A DNA stretch of 64,000 nucleotides from Paenibacillus solanacearum (GTDB lineage Bacteria; Bacillota; Bacilli; Paenibacillales; NBRC-103111). The stretch spans positions 62,001 to 126,000 of the forward strand of contig NZ_CAJVAS010000008.1 in assembly GCF_910593845.1 (NCBI RefSeq). Reading direction: 5' to 3'. A program made the translations under genes and the position numbers. The notes below the pieces were generated by a model. It saw nothing but the letters and a program-made list of their open reading frames with translations. It was not told the origin of the DNA and made no database searches. Below, in pieces: positions 1 through 8,195 of the stretch. Numbering within the stretch: the stretch's first letter is position 1; every line of letters begins with the position of its first letter.

Positions 1-1
1 C

Positions 2-568
2 TTCCCGTATCAGTGGAATGCGATTCAGGGCCATAAGACGAACGGGGGAGGAGCGGGGATGTTCGAATATGAAATCGCGCTGCCGGATCAGGCGGAGCTA
101 GGCTTCCTGAGCAGCGTCGACATTTATTTCGAAGCCGGCGCCAAGCGGCTCCTCGTGCGCAATATCGAAGGCGATGTGCAGATCAAGGCGGATATCTCCT
201 TCATGCATGGCGCGGACGCGCACACGGAACGCAATTCGAATACGTATTACATGACAGACGAGGAACGCCACGAGTCGCGGATCGAAGTGTGCATCGACGG
301 GGAACCGGTCGAGTCGTTCCTGCTGCCCGACGACCCGGCCGACAGCCGAGGCGTGCTCTCCTGGCATTATCAGACGGTAGCGAACAAGCTGGAGGAAGCG
401 GGTTCGTACGGCTATTTGTGCAAGGTCAGCGTTCCCGGCCGCATTGCGGCGAAGCTGGACCGCACGCGCAAGCTGCTGCTGACGATCCGGACGGATGAAG
501 GCGGCGTAGCGTTGTACGGCCGCAATGCCGGACGGTATCCGATCGATCTGCTGGTAAGCTGCAACTAA
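2..568 (+). CDS. C-terminal part of a probable glycoside hydrolase (5' end outside window)
   Basis: The reading frame is open from the first bases of the window through to a TAA at 566-568, so this is the 3' end of a longer gene and not a 169-residue protein starting at the ATG at 59. That ATG has a purine-rich stretch upstream, but the codons before it also read as protein (WNAIQGHKTNGGGAG). The visible part looks like an all-beta C-terminal domain with no membrane segment. The wording resembles the tails of large Paenibacillus glycoside hydrolases (GH2-like), but I cannot see a catalytic domain, so the function is only a suggestion. A hairpin with a T-rich tail follows the stop. Confidence 0.5.
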   Translation, partial: FPYQWNAIQGHKTNGGGAGMFEYEIALPDQAELGFLSSVDIYFEAGAKRLLVRNIEGDVQIKADISFMHGADAHTERNSNTYYMTDEERHESRIEVCIDGEPVESFLLPDDPADSRGVLSWHYQTVANKLEEAGSYGYLCKVSVPGRIAAKLDRTRKLLLTIRTDEGGVALYGRNAGRYPIDLLVSCN

Positions 569-582
569 CAGGCAATATAGGC

Positions 583-636
583 AAAGGCGAAGCTTTCCAT
601 GCTTACGAGGTGGTTAGACTTCGCTTTTCCTTTTTA
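583..636 (+). terminator. Probable intrinsic terminator after the partial hydrolase
   Basis: The arm AGGCGAAG near 585 pairs with CTTCGCTTTT near 619-628, and a T-rich tail (TTTTCCTTTTT) follows. The loop is long, so the assignment is moderate. Confidence 0.5.
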
Positions 637-774
637 CGGGAAATATTTATGTGGAAAAAAGTGTATGAAACGGCATACAATGTGTGGAACATGCCTGCAG
701 CGCTGGATGTGAAAAGGGAGACGTATTCGCATCGAGTCTCTAAGGAAAATTACCGTCAATAGGAGTGATTTTGC

Positions 775-3729
775 ATGGACAAAACAAACTCCCAAGATGA
801 CAAAAAGTCCGCGTCGATCAGCAGGCGCGATTTCATGACGGCACTCGGCAGCGCAGGAGCGGTCATCGCCGCGCAGCCATTGCTTACCGGAACGGGGTGG
901 GGGGCATCCGTGACTGAATCGACTTACGGGACCGGGGGCGGCAGCGAGAGCGGTCCGAAGAACCTTCTCTTGTATTCGTCCGTTGCAGCTATGAAAGCGG
1001 ATACCGGCTTGGCGGAAGGTGCCTATGCGAGCACCGCCGGATACTTCGAGCCGGGTGACGGCGGCGGGGCGGATTACGTGATTCGCGCAGGAACGTCCGC
1101 GGAGGACGGCGGCAGCGTCATCACGCTGACGAGCAGCCTGCAGGCGGTGCTGCTGCCGAGGGACAGCATCCATTACAAGCAGTTCGGCGCGGTCTGCGAC
1201 GGGGTGAACGACGACGGCGTTCAGATCAAGAAGGCACATCAATTCGCGAACGACCGCGGGCTGCCCGTCGTATGCGAGTCCGGCCAATACTGGATCAAGG
1301 CGACGAACGAAATCGTCATCCAGACAAGCGTAAGCTTGGGGCAGACGAAGATACATATCGACGAAAGCTTCAACAATCGAACGAACCCTCGCTTCCGGGT
1401 GAAAAGCCGCCATGCGCCGATCACCATTCAGTTCGATGAAGCGACGAAAGCCGCGTTCTTGTCGCGCATGAAGCCGGGCAACATGATCGTTAATCAACTG
1501 GCGGAATATAAAAACTGCCTCGTATTTATCGAAGACGCGCAGGATCGGATCGGCATACGCGCCGGTTACGCAGGCAATACGGGGTGGAGCAAGGAAGAGT
1601 TTTTTTACGTCGAGGAGCACGGCAAGATCGTTGGCGATATCGCGTGGACGTTCAACAATTATACGAAGCTGGCGGCCTACCCGTGCGACGACAGCTATTT
1701 GACCATTGAGGGCGGCACGTTTTATTTGACCGGCGACAATCCCGGCGAAACGTACCAAGGCTACTTCTACAACGGCTTTCAAGTGGAGCGCAGCCGGACG
1801 ATCATTCGCAATCAGTGGGTCGGTCTGGCGCCGGGGAAAGCGGACGTTTCCATGAACCCGCGCAACGGCTTTTATCAGTTCAGCCGGGTATTCGACGTGC
1901 TGCTGGAAAATGTCCGGCTCATTCCTTGGGAGAAAGACCGGGATGGAACGGCGCGGGATGTGGCTCAAGGTACATACGGGATCGGCGGCAGCCGGACGCT
2001 GAACACGACGTTCCGCAACGTGACGGCGGAAGGGTCATGGGTGCACTGGGGCGTATTCGGCACGAACCTGTTCAAAAACTTCCGCATCGAGAACTGCCGA
2101 TTGAATCGGGTCGACGTTCATTTCCATTGTTGGAATTTGTATGTCAAAGACTCGGAGATCGGGTACAAAGGGTTTACGCTTACCGGAGGCGGCGACCTGT
2201 TTATCGAGAATACGAGGCGCTTCGGCAATCAGTTTATCAGCTTCCGTCAAGATTACGGCGCGAAGTGGGACGGCCACATTCGCCTGCGCAGCTGCCGCCT
2301 GATGGTCGAGAACGGGGCGACGGATGCGATTGCGCTCGATTTCAACCCGCAGAATTTCGATTACAAGTATCCGATCGGCTACGGTAGAACGATTCGGGTG
2401 GAAGACTTTACATTCGATTATACCGGCTTGGCCGCTTTGACGGGCAAGGCGCAGCTGATGCGGATCGCGTCGTTTTCCAAAATCACTTCATCCGGTGCGC
2501 GGGTATTTTTCCCGTATCAGCTGGAATTTCGCAATGTCGGGGTCAGCGGGCGCGAGAAGGGTGTGCGGCTGCTGCAAATCCCGAATCCGTACAGCCTGCA
2601 TCTGGGCAGGCCCGGCGGCATGGACGGTCAGCGGGTGAAAGCGAACTGCTACATGCGCTTTGAAAATATTCATGGGGAGAAAGTACCGGCACAAGCTTCT
2701 CAAGCGTCGACGCACGTCAACTTCCTGATCAATGCGCTCTATACCGGGGCCTATGAGGACGAGTACGCCTTATATCCGAAGATCGACTTCGTGCAGGTGG
2801 GGGACTTTTTCGGCCATTTCAAAGGCGGGATCGCCGACGTCTGCATCAGCCGCAGCGTCGTCAACTGCATCGACGCTTACGAAGGCGGGCCGATGCGCGG
2901 ACGCATTCAGCTGGATCAGTGCGATATTAAGGCCGACGCGCTGGACGATGGGAAGAGCCTGTATTATCTCTCGACCGAGCTCGGCACCTATTTTGTCAAC
3001 TCCACCATTCATGCGCCGGTGCTGGACGGCGTGCCGCGGCCCGATCTGCTCGCACGCTGCGACTTTATCGACGTGAACAACCGGCTGCGGTATTACCATC
3101 TGAATACTAAGCTTTCGAAGGAGCTGACGGACTATTTCGTCACGAGCGGGAATCCGGTCGAGCCGGAATTTTACGCCATGCTGCGAAGCCGACACGGGGA
3201 GGACAGCGAGCTGATGGCCAGACGCAAAGGAACGACGGCGCAGCGCCCGCAGCCGGCCGCGTTCCGTTCCGAAAAAGGCTTCGCCTACTTCGATACGGAC
3301 CTTCGCCAACTCGTCGTATGGGATGGCACAGGGTGGACTTCGCCGGCGGGAACGCTGGAGACGCTGCACTTTTATACGGACCATGCTGCGGCTGCGCCGC
3401 CAGGCGCTGTCATGAAGAGGGCCGAGAATCATCCGGCTCAAGCCTACGTGCTTACCCGGGCGGGTCAGTTGTCCGGCTATGCCGCGTTTGCCAGCGCTCC
3501 GGCAAGCGGCGCAACGTTTACCTTCGAATTGTGGAAGAACGATGCCCTGTGGATCGGAGGAATGGCCGGACCAGGCGCTTCCGCTAATCCGCTGATGGCG
3601 GCCTTTCCCGGCAGTCCGTCGTTCGACGCCGGGGACCGGATCGCGGTTCGAATCGCAGGTGTCGCTTCCGGCTTGCCGGCAGACGCTTACATTACGCTCG
3701 ATGTACATGTAAGCTACGCAGGGATGTGA
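775..3729 (+). CDS. Tat-exported right-handed beta-helix (pectate-lyase-3 / tailspike-like) protein
   Basis: A 984-residue protein. Residues 16-20 (SRRDF) followed by a hydrophobic stretch to about residue 40 form a twin-arginine signal, so export in folded form is expected. The segment around residues 133-175, with QFGAVCDGVNDD, is the usual entry to a Pectate_lyase_3 parallel beta-helix, and the long middle part has the repetitive polar texture of such helices. Around residues 819-857 there is a segment with GTTAQRP and GFAYFDTDL, followed by WDGTGW, which is typical of phage tail fibre and tailspike C-terminal regions. No SLH, LPXTG or membrane anchor was seen, so the protein is probably secreted. 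The substrate cannot be read from sequence; a polysaccharide is likely. The ATG is preceded by AGGAGTG at good spacing. It stands alone. Confidence 0.75.
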   Translation: MDKTNSQDDKKSASISRRDFMTALGSAGAVIAAQPLLTGTGWGASVTESTYGTGGGSESGPKNLLLYSSVAAMKADTGLAEGAYASTAGYFEPGDGGGADYVIRAGTSAEDGGSVITLTSSLQAVLLPRDSIHYKQFGAVCDGVNDDGVQIKKAHQFANDRGLPVVCESGQYWIKATNEIVIQTSVSLGQTKIHIDESFNNRTNPRFRVKSRHAPITIQFDEATKAAFLSRMKPGNMIVNQLAEYKNCLVFIEDAQDRIGIRAGYAGNTGWSKEEFFYVEEHGKIVGDIAWTFNNYTKLAAYPCDDSYLTIEGGTFYLTGDNPGETYQGYFYNGFQVERSRTIIRNQWVGLAPGKADVSMNPRNGFYQFSRVFDVLLENVRLIPWEKDRDGTARDVAQGTYGIGGSRTLNTTFRNVTAEGSWVHWGVFGTNLFKNFRIENCRLNRVDVHFHCWNLYVKDSEIGYKGFTLTGGGDLFIENTRRFGNQFISFRQDYGAKWDGHIRLRSCRLMVENGATDAIALDFNPQNFDYKYPIGYGRTIRVEDFTFDYTGLAALTGKAQLMRIASFSKITSSGARVFFPYQLEFRNVGVSGREKGVRLLQIPNPYSLHLGRPGGMDGQRVKANCYMRFENIHGEKVPAQASQASTHVNFLINALYTGAYEDEYALYPKIDFVQVGDFFGHFKGGIADVCISRSVVNCIDAYEGGPMRGRIQLDQCDIKADALDDGKSLYYLSTELGTYFVNSTIHAPVLDGVPRPDLLARCDFIDVNNRLRYYHLNTKLSKELTDYFVTSGNPVEPEFYAMLRSRHGEDSELMARRKGTTAQRPQPAAFRSEKGFAYFDTDLRQLVVWDGTGWTSPAGTLETLHFYTDHAAAAPPGAVMKRAENHPAQAYVLTRAGQLSGYAAFASAPASGATFTFELWKNDALWIGGMAGPGASANPLMAAFPGSPSFDAGDRIAVRIAGVASGLPADAYITLDVHVSYAGM

Positions 3730-4010
3730 CCAGGAGGCGAGGACGTCGGCCGACACGTTCAAGTTAGAGGCCCCCAGGGCGAACCGGCATTTACTCGCTC
3801 ACGAGATAACGCATGTTTCTGTCGTAAGGCGGAGGCATGTGTTTTTTCATGCATTGTCAGTACGGGCTGTACTTGGATCGTGGAGCTCCCGGCGGAAAAA
3901 ATCAGTGCAACTCGAACGATCCGGTGTGCCTTGTTGACGGGGATGGTACAATGTCAGCGAGTGGCATGACTCTACATCATATGAATTCGAAAACAGGAGG
4001 ACACTTCGCA

Positions 4011-4817
4011 ATGCAGATCAACGAAGCGGTATGGCCGGCGACAACGTCATCGCTTGCCAACGACTTGCGCACGCTAGGCGTCAAGGAAGGCATGGTGCTG
4101 ATCGTCCATTCGTCGCTTTCATCGTTAGGACGATGGGTCGTAGGGGGTCCTGTCGCCGTTGTGCTGGCGCTGCAGCAAGCGCTTGGCGAGAAGGGCACAT
4201 TGGTCATGCCAGCACATAACTGCGACTTGTCGGATCCCGCGCAATGGGAGAATCCGCCGGTTCCGCAGGCGTGGTGGAACATGATTCGCGACGAAATGCC
4301 AGCGTACGATCCGCAGCTTACGCCGACAAGCGGGATGGGAATGGTCGCGGAATGCTTTCGCAAGCAGCACGGTGTGCTGCGAAGCGGTCATCCCCAGGTT
4401 TCGTTCGCGGCCCGCGGTCCGCATGCGGCGAACATCACGAGCGGCCATTCGCCGGATCACGGCTTGGGCGAGCGTTCGCCGCTCGCCCGCCTATACGACG
4501 CCGACGGATGGGTGCTGCTGCTCGGCGTACATCATGACAAAAACACCTCGCTGCATCTGGCGGAATACCGGGCTGACTATCCGGCAAAAAAGCAAACGGT
4601 GCTGGGCGCTCCCATCCATGTGGACGGCGCGAGAGCATGGGTTCATTTCGACGACATCGAGTATGATTCCGATGATTTTGTGGCGATCGGCGAAGCGTTC
4701 GAACGCGAATGCGCTTCCGTCACAATCGGTCAAGTCGGGGGAGCGACGGCGAGGCTGATGCCGCAGCGCGCGCTTGTCGACTATGCTGTGCGGTGGATGG
4801 AGCGGCATCGAACATAA
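4011..4817 (+). CDS. AAC(3)-family aminoglycoside N-acetyltransferase-like protein
   Basis: A 268-residue protein of the YokD/AAC(3) antibiotic N-acetyltransferase family, which transfers acetyl from acetyl-CoA to the 3-amino group of 2-deoxystreptamine aminoglycosides. Family signatures include LIVHSSLSSLG near the N terminus, VMPAHNCDLSDP, GHPQVSFAARG and SPLARLYDADGWVLLLGV. The frame is open upstream to 3837, but the ATG at 4011 has AGGAGG at 3995-4000 and the family normally begins here, so I chose it. Many chromosomal members in soil Firmicutes are not proven resistance enzymes, so acetylation of an unknown amine is equally possible. It is a single gene with no terminator recognised. Confidence 0.8.
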   Translation: MQINEAVWPATTSSLANDLRTLGVKEGMVLIVHSSLSSLGRWVVGGPVAVVLALQQALGEKGTLVMPAHNCDLSDPAQWENPPVPQAWWNMIRDEMPAYDPQLTPTSGMGMVAECFRKQHGVLRSGHPQVSFAARGPHAANITSGHSPDHGLGERSPLARLYDADGWVLLLGVHHDKNTSLHLAEYRADYPAKKQTVLGAPIHVDGARAWVHFDDIEYDSDDFVAIGEAFERECASVTIGQVGGATARLMPQRALVDYAVRWMERHRT

Positions 4818-4889
4818 CATGGAAGGACTTCGCCGATAAAATGGATTTGGCGCAGTCTCATGACTAGCGATGGATTTGCGATTGGAAAC

Positions 4890-4941
4890 GAAAAAGAGCA
4901 CTTCATCTGCACTTGTTCCGAAGTGCGGCTGGAGTGCTCTG
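4890..4941 (-). terminator. Intrinsic terminator for the GT-D gene (minus strand)
   Basis: Read on the minus strand, AGAGCACT pairs with AGTGCTCT around an inner GCACTT/AAGTGC hairpin, and the outer arm runs into TTTTTCG. It lies about 75 bases past the stop of the leftward gene at 5016. Confidence 0.65.
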
Positions 4942-5015
4942 CGCTTATGGCGGGGGATACAGCATACGGCAGCTTCACAAGCGTATGACCGCCACCGGCT
5001 GAGCCGATGTTTCGA

Positions 5016-5777
5016 TTAGCGCTTTTTCCTGTTCAGCTTACGGAGCCAACGCTTCTTGAATACTCTGCGGCTGTCTCCTTTTTTCGACCAGGCGTGCGGG
5101 TGAGACAGCGCATCCATCATATGCCCGATTTCCACCGCGCTGCGTCGCGCTTTTTTGACGACCCGCGTACACAGAATGCGTCCGGGCACGCCGCCGCCGA
5201 CGAAGACGAGATCGTACTTTTTCCGCTTGCGGCGCAACAGCTTCTGAGCGCGGTTAAGCTCGCCGGAGCGTTCGAGCGATACGGTGAGCGGGATGCGGAT
5301 GCCTTGTCCTCTCAGCCGTCGGGCCGCCTCCGGTGCGGCCCGGCCTACGAGCGCGACGCGATAGCGCTTCAGCAAGCGGTGCAGGTAGCCGCCTTCATAC
5401 AGCCGGTCGTTGATGAACGAGTCGGTGACGATGCGCGGCCGCCATTTCGTCTTGCGCATATAAGCTCGGAGCAAGCGGGCGCTCCCTTTGTAATGCGACA
5501 ATCCGACGACATGGGCGGACCGGACCGCGCGATCGATTCTTTTCAGCATCCTTTGGGAGGGCGGCAGCTTGATGCCGAGAAATTTCGAAACGGAATATAA
5601 CGATTTGATATTGTGCCTTGCCAGAAGCTTTGCCATGACGTCTCCCAGCCGGATGACGGAGATTGGCCGGCGTTTGCGGATGGAACGCTTCAACAGCCGG
5701 TATACTTTTCGCGCGCCAATCGGCTTTCGTCCATACTGCGCCTTAATGATTTTAATTCTCTTTTTACTGCTCAACAT
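5016..5777 (-). CDS. GT-D fold (DUF1792-like) putative glycosyltransferase
   Basis: A very basic 253-residue protein. The first third contains ISVIRLGDVMAKLLA, matching the position of the RxGDGE motif of GT-D fold glycosyltransferases, and the C-terminal half contains PRIVTDSFIN and YDLVFVGGGVPGRI, consistent with a Rossmann-like donor-binding half. The motif is RLGDVM, so the glutamate seen in many members is absent. The frame is open for another 252 codons upstream, but that part is antisense to the hemolysin III gene. I therefore start at the ATG at 5777, behind GAGGGG. The role is probably sugar transfer to a cell-surface polymer; donor and acceptor are unknown. Confidence 0.65.
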   Translation of the reverse strand: MLSSKKRIKIIKAQYGRKPIGARKVYRLLKRSIRKRRPISVIRLGDVMAKLLARHNIKSLYSVSKFLGIKLPPSQRMLKRIDRAVRSAHVVGLSHYKGSARLLRAYMRKTKWRPRIVTDSFINDRLYEGGYLHRLLKRYRVALVGRAAPEAARRLRGQGIRIPLTVSLERSGELNRAQKLLRRKRKKYDLVFVGGGVPGRILCTRVVKKARRSAVEIGHMMDALSHPHAWSKKGDSRRVFKKRWLRKLNRKKR

Positions 5778-5884
5778 TTCGTGTCCATCCCCTCTATGTG
5801 TGGCTGCCCTCTTTATTGTATGAGGCGGCCAACCGGGGGTGCGCCTAAAAGCGAAGCAACCCGCGAACTGGGCGTTTGACAGGC

Positions 5885-6523
5885 TTACGGCAGCACATAA
5901 GCGTAAACGGTAATAAAATGGCAGATGCTCCCCGCCAGCACAAAGACATGCCAAATGGCGTGATGGTAAGGGATTTTGCGCCATAGGTAAAATATCGTGC
6001 CGAGCGTGTACAGCACGCCGCCTGCGACCAGAAACCGCAGTCCCGCTTCCGGCAGACCGGCCTTGAGCGGCTCGAACGCAAACAGCACCATCCAGCCCAT
6101 CGCAATATAGAACAGCGTGGAAAGCAGGTTGAACCGCTTGACGAAGAACAGCTTGAAGATGACGCCGGCGAGCGCCAGCCCCCAGACGATCCCGAACAAG
6201 CTCCAGCCGAGCGGGCTGCGGATCGTAACGAGCAGAAACGGCGTGTACGTTCCTGCGATTAAAATATAGATGGCGGCATGGTCCATAATTTCGAACCGAT
6301 CGATCCACTTTTCTTGGCGGGCGCTGTGCAGCAGGGTGGAGCACACATAGAGCAGCAGCAGCGACACGCCGAATACGGCAAAGCTGGCGATATGCCACCC
6401 CGTTCCATTGCGAATCGCATGAACAAGCAGCAGGGCAAGGGCCAGCAGGCTCAGAAAAGCACCGATGCCGTGGCTGATCGCATTGGCGCGTTCCTGTCGC
6501 AGCTCCGATAAGGTCATATGCAA
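5885..6523 (-). CDS. trhA: TrhA / hemolysin III family (PAQR-type) membrane protein
   Basis: A 212-residue integral membrane protein with about seven hydrophobic segments. It carries the PAQR/hemolysin III signatures: ERANAISHGIG near the N terminus, STLLHSARQ, MDHAAIYILIAGTYTPF, and a C-terminal YHHAIWHVFVLAGSICHF. The conserved Ser, Asp and three His residues are the zinc-coordinating, amide-hydrolase-like site of the superfamily. In B. subtilis the homologue affects membrane fluidity homeostasis; hemolytic activity should not be assumed. It lies upstream of the GT-D gene on the same strand with a 107-base gap, so cotranscription is possible. Confidence 0.88.
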   Translation of the reverse strand: MHMTLSELRQERANAISHGIGAFLSLLALALLLVHAIRNGTGWHIASFAVFGVSLLLLYVCSTLLHSARQEKWIDRFEIMDHAAIYILIAGTYTPFLLVTIRSPLGWSLFGIVWGLALAGVIFKLFFVKRFNLLSTLFYIAMGWMVLFAFEPLKAGLPEAGLRFLVAGGVLYTLGTIFYLWRKIPYHHAIWHVFVLAGSICHFITVYAYVLP

Positions 6524-6642
6524 CTTGATTCAACTCCTGTCGGCTGATGATCCCGTATTCCTTAGGCGAACTGCAAGTCCGATCCGCCTAGGGAGTCAGG
6601 CTGTTTCCATTGTAGCGCGAATCGGAAGCGTTCGCCAAATCC

Positions 6643-8001
6643 TCACTCGGCCGCCGGGACCGATATGCGCGTTCCGGCCGGCGTGACGTTCGCCCGCTTG
6701 CCCTTCAGCAGCCATCGCTCCGGCGTATCGCGCACGCCGGAGATGTCCAGCTCGAACGCCTGCGCCGGCCAGCTCGCGGAGGAGAGAACGACCACGTGGC
6801 CGTCAACGCTGCAAGCATCGAGGGCTAGCGGTACGGGCTGCACTTCTGCGCCTATGCCGGCTCCGGCAAGGCGGTAATGCCCGGGCTCCAGCGCGGACGC
6901 GGCGTCGACCCGCTTGCTGAAGGCAAGCAGCAGCCGCTCCCGGTCCAGCCGGCGGGCAAGCAGCGGAACCGGCGGCTCCGTATACATCGGCAGATCGATG
7001 GAATACTCGTAGGCCGTCCACATCCGGCAGCCCGACTGCTCCGCAGCGGAGGCGAACCGCTTCAGCCAGTCCCGGCTTCGGCGCATGGGGCGAAGCGAGC
7101 CGATATCGGTCTGCACGCCGATCGGGATATTCCGGTGCGATGCGCGGATTTGCCGGATGAACGGGTCGTAGCGCTTCACATAATCCGGGGGAAGCTTCGC
7201 CCGCATCCAATCCGGCCAGTGCGTCTGCAGCACATGGAGGTCCGGACGCACGAGCCGGATCATCTCCGCCGCATCGATGCCTTGATATTCGCGGACCGCA
7301 TCGACCGGCTCGCGGCCGGCATCGACGGCGAGCGACCAGGTCGCGATCGCGATGTCCGGGCGTGCGTCTCTTACACCGCCGGGACCGTTGATCAGCTCGT
7401 GCAGAAAGCCATTCACCGCTTGGACGCGGAATTCGATCCAGAGCAGATAGCGGGCCCGGTCTTTTTTATAATAGGAAGGGGAGGCGCTGTACCGGAATTC
7501 CGGCATCTCGCCGCCGGAGAACCGCTTGAACGCCGCCCGGGCATAAGGCCCGACGTCGCCGTATACACCGCTGGACAAGCCGTTCCATTCCGGGAAGTAC
7601 GGTTCGGCGACTTCGAAGCCCGTGAACGGGTAGCGTCTGACGAGCTCGGCGCAAGCCGATTTTTTCCATGTCACATAGCGGTGGCTGAAAGGGGTGAAGC
7701 GGAAATAGCCGTCCTGCACCGGCCTGAGCAGCGTCATCTGCCATTCCTTCCAGTCCGCAGGCAAATGTCCGGTCGTATACGATCCGTTGCCGAGCACCAT
7801 GGCCCATACGCTCATGCCGCGTTCCCGCAAGGCGGAGACGAGCCGCCCTTTCACGCGGGTTTCGTCCGTGACGAAATACCGCACGTTACGGTACCCGGCC
7901 AGCTCCAGCTCCATGGCGACGCTTTCCGCCGAGCGGTCTTTGTAATAATCGAAGGTCGGATCGATCTGGATCGTCGGCTCGATTCCAGGCGGTTCGATCA
8001 T
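6643..8001 (-). CDS. Unassigned protein, possibly glycosidase-like TIM barrel with a C-terminal beta domain
   Basis: A 452-residue protein that I do not recognise with certainty. Residues 1-330 have alternating strands and helices and phrases such as FTGFEVAEPYFPEWNG and DLHVLQTHWPDWMRA, reminiscent of glycoside-hydrolase-like barrels in which acidic and aromatic residues line a sugar site. The last 100 residues look like a beta-sandwich cap. There is no signal peptide, so it is cytoplasmic. The ATG at 8001 is preceded by GAGGTG at good spacing. It is transcribed away from the cobW-zur operon. A carbohydrate-active role is inference from texture only. Confidence 0.5.
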   Translation of the reverse strand: MIEPPGIEPTIQIDPTFDYYKDRSAESVAMELELAGYRNVRYFVTDETRVKGRLVSALRERGMSVWAMVLGNGSYTTGHLPADWKEWQMTLLRPVQDGYFRFTPFSHRYVTWKKSACAELVRRYPFTGFEVAEPYFPEWNGLSSGVYGDVGPYARAAFKRFSGGEMPEFRYSASPSYYKKDRARYLLWIEFRVQAVNGFLHELINGPGGVRDARPDIAIATWSLAVDAGREPVDAVREYQGIDAAEMIRLVRPDLHVLQTHWPDWMRAKLPPDYVKRYDPFIRQIRASHRNIPIGVQTDIGSLRPMRRSRDWLKRFASAAEQSGCRMWTAYEYSIDLPMYTEPPVPLLARRLDRERLLLAFSKRVDAASALEPGHYRLAGAGIGAEVQPVPLALDACSVDGHVVVLSSASWPAQAFELDISGVRDTPERWLLKGKRANVTPAGTRISVPAAE

Positions 8002-8099
8002 AAGCGCACCTCATTTCACTAAACATTGTATTAGGCTTTATGCTTTAGTGTACCAGATTAGACATGCCGGTGCCGGGCACTTTTACCGCTATTTTGTAA

Positions 8100-8114
8100 T
8101 CGTAAAGTTTACTC
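8100..8114 (+). promoter_or_regulatory. Candidate Zur box upstream of the cobW-zur promoter
   Basis: TCGTAAAGTTTACTC fits 10 of 14 defined positions of the Bacillus Zur box TCGTAATnATTACGA. The two half-sites have the correct 3-base spacing. It ends 4 bases before the -35 element of the cobW promoter. This is a motif match by eye, not demonstrated binding. Confidence 0.45.
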
Positions 8115-8118
8115 ATAA

Positions 8119-8147
8119 TTGACAACGTATCGTGCGGAGAGTACAAT
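8119..8147 (+). promoter_or_regulatory. Sigma-A promoter of the cobW-zur operon
   Basis: TTGACA (8119-8124) and TACAAT (8142-8147) are separated by 17 bases, close to the ideal housekeeping promoter. It lies 48 bases upstream of the cobW start. Confidence 0.75.
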
Positions 8148-8195
8148 TTTTCCTATACTACAACATTATTCGACGAACGAAAGCGGTGCAGACAG

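Noticed and set aside
3837..4010. Longer N terminus for the AAC(3)-like protein
   Set aside because: The extra 58 residues (Cys- and His-containing) are not in the family, and the strong AGGAGG lies just before 4011.
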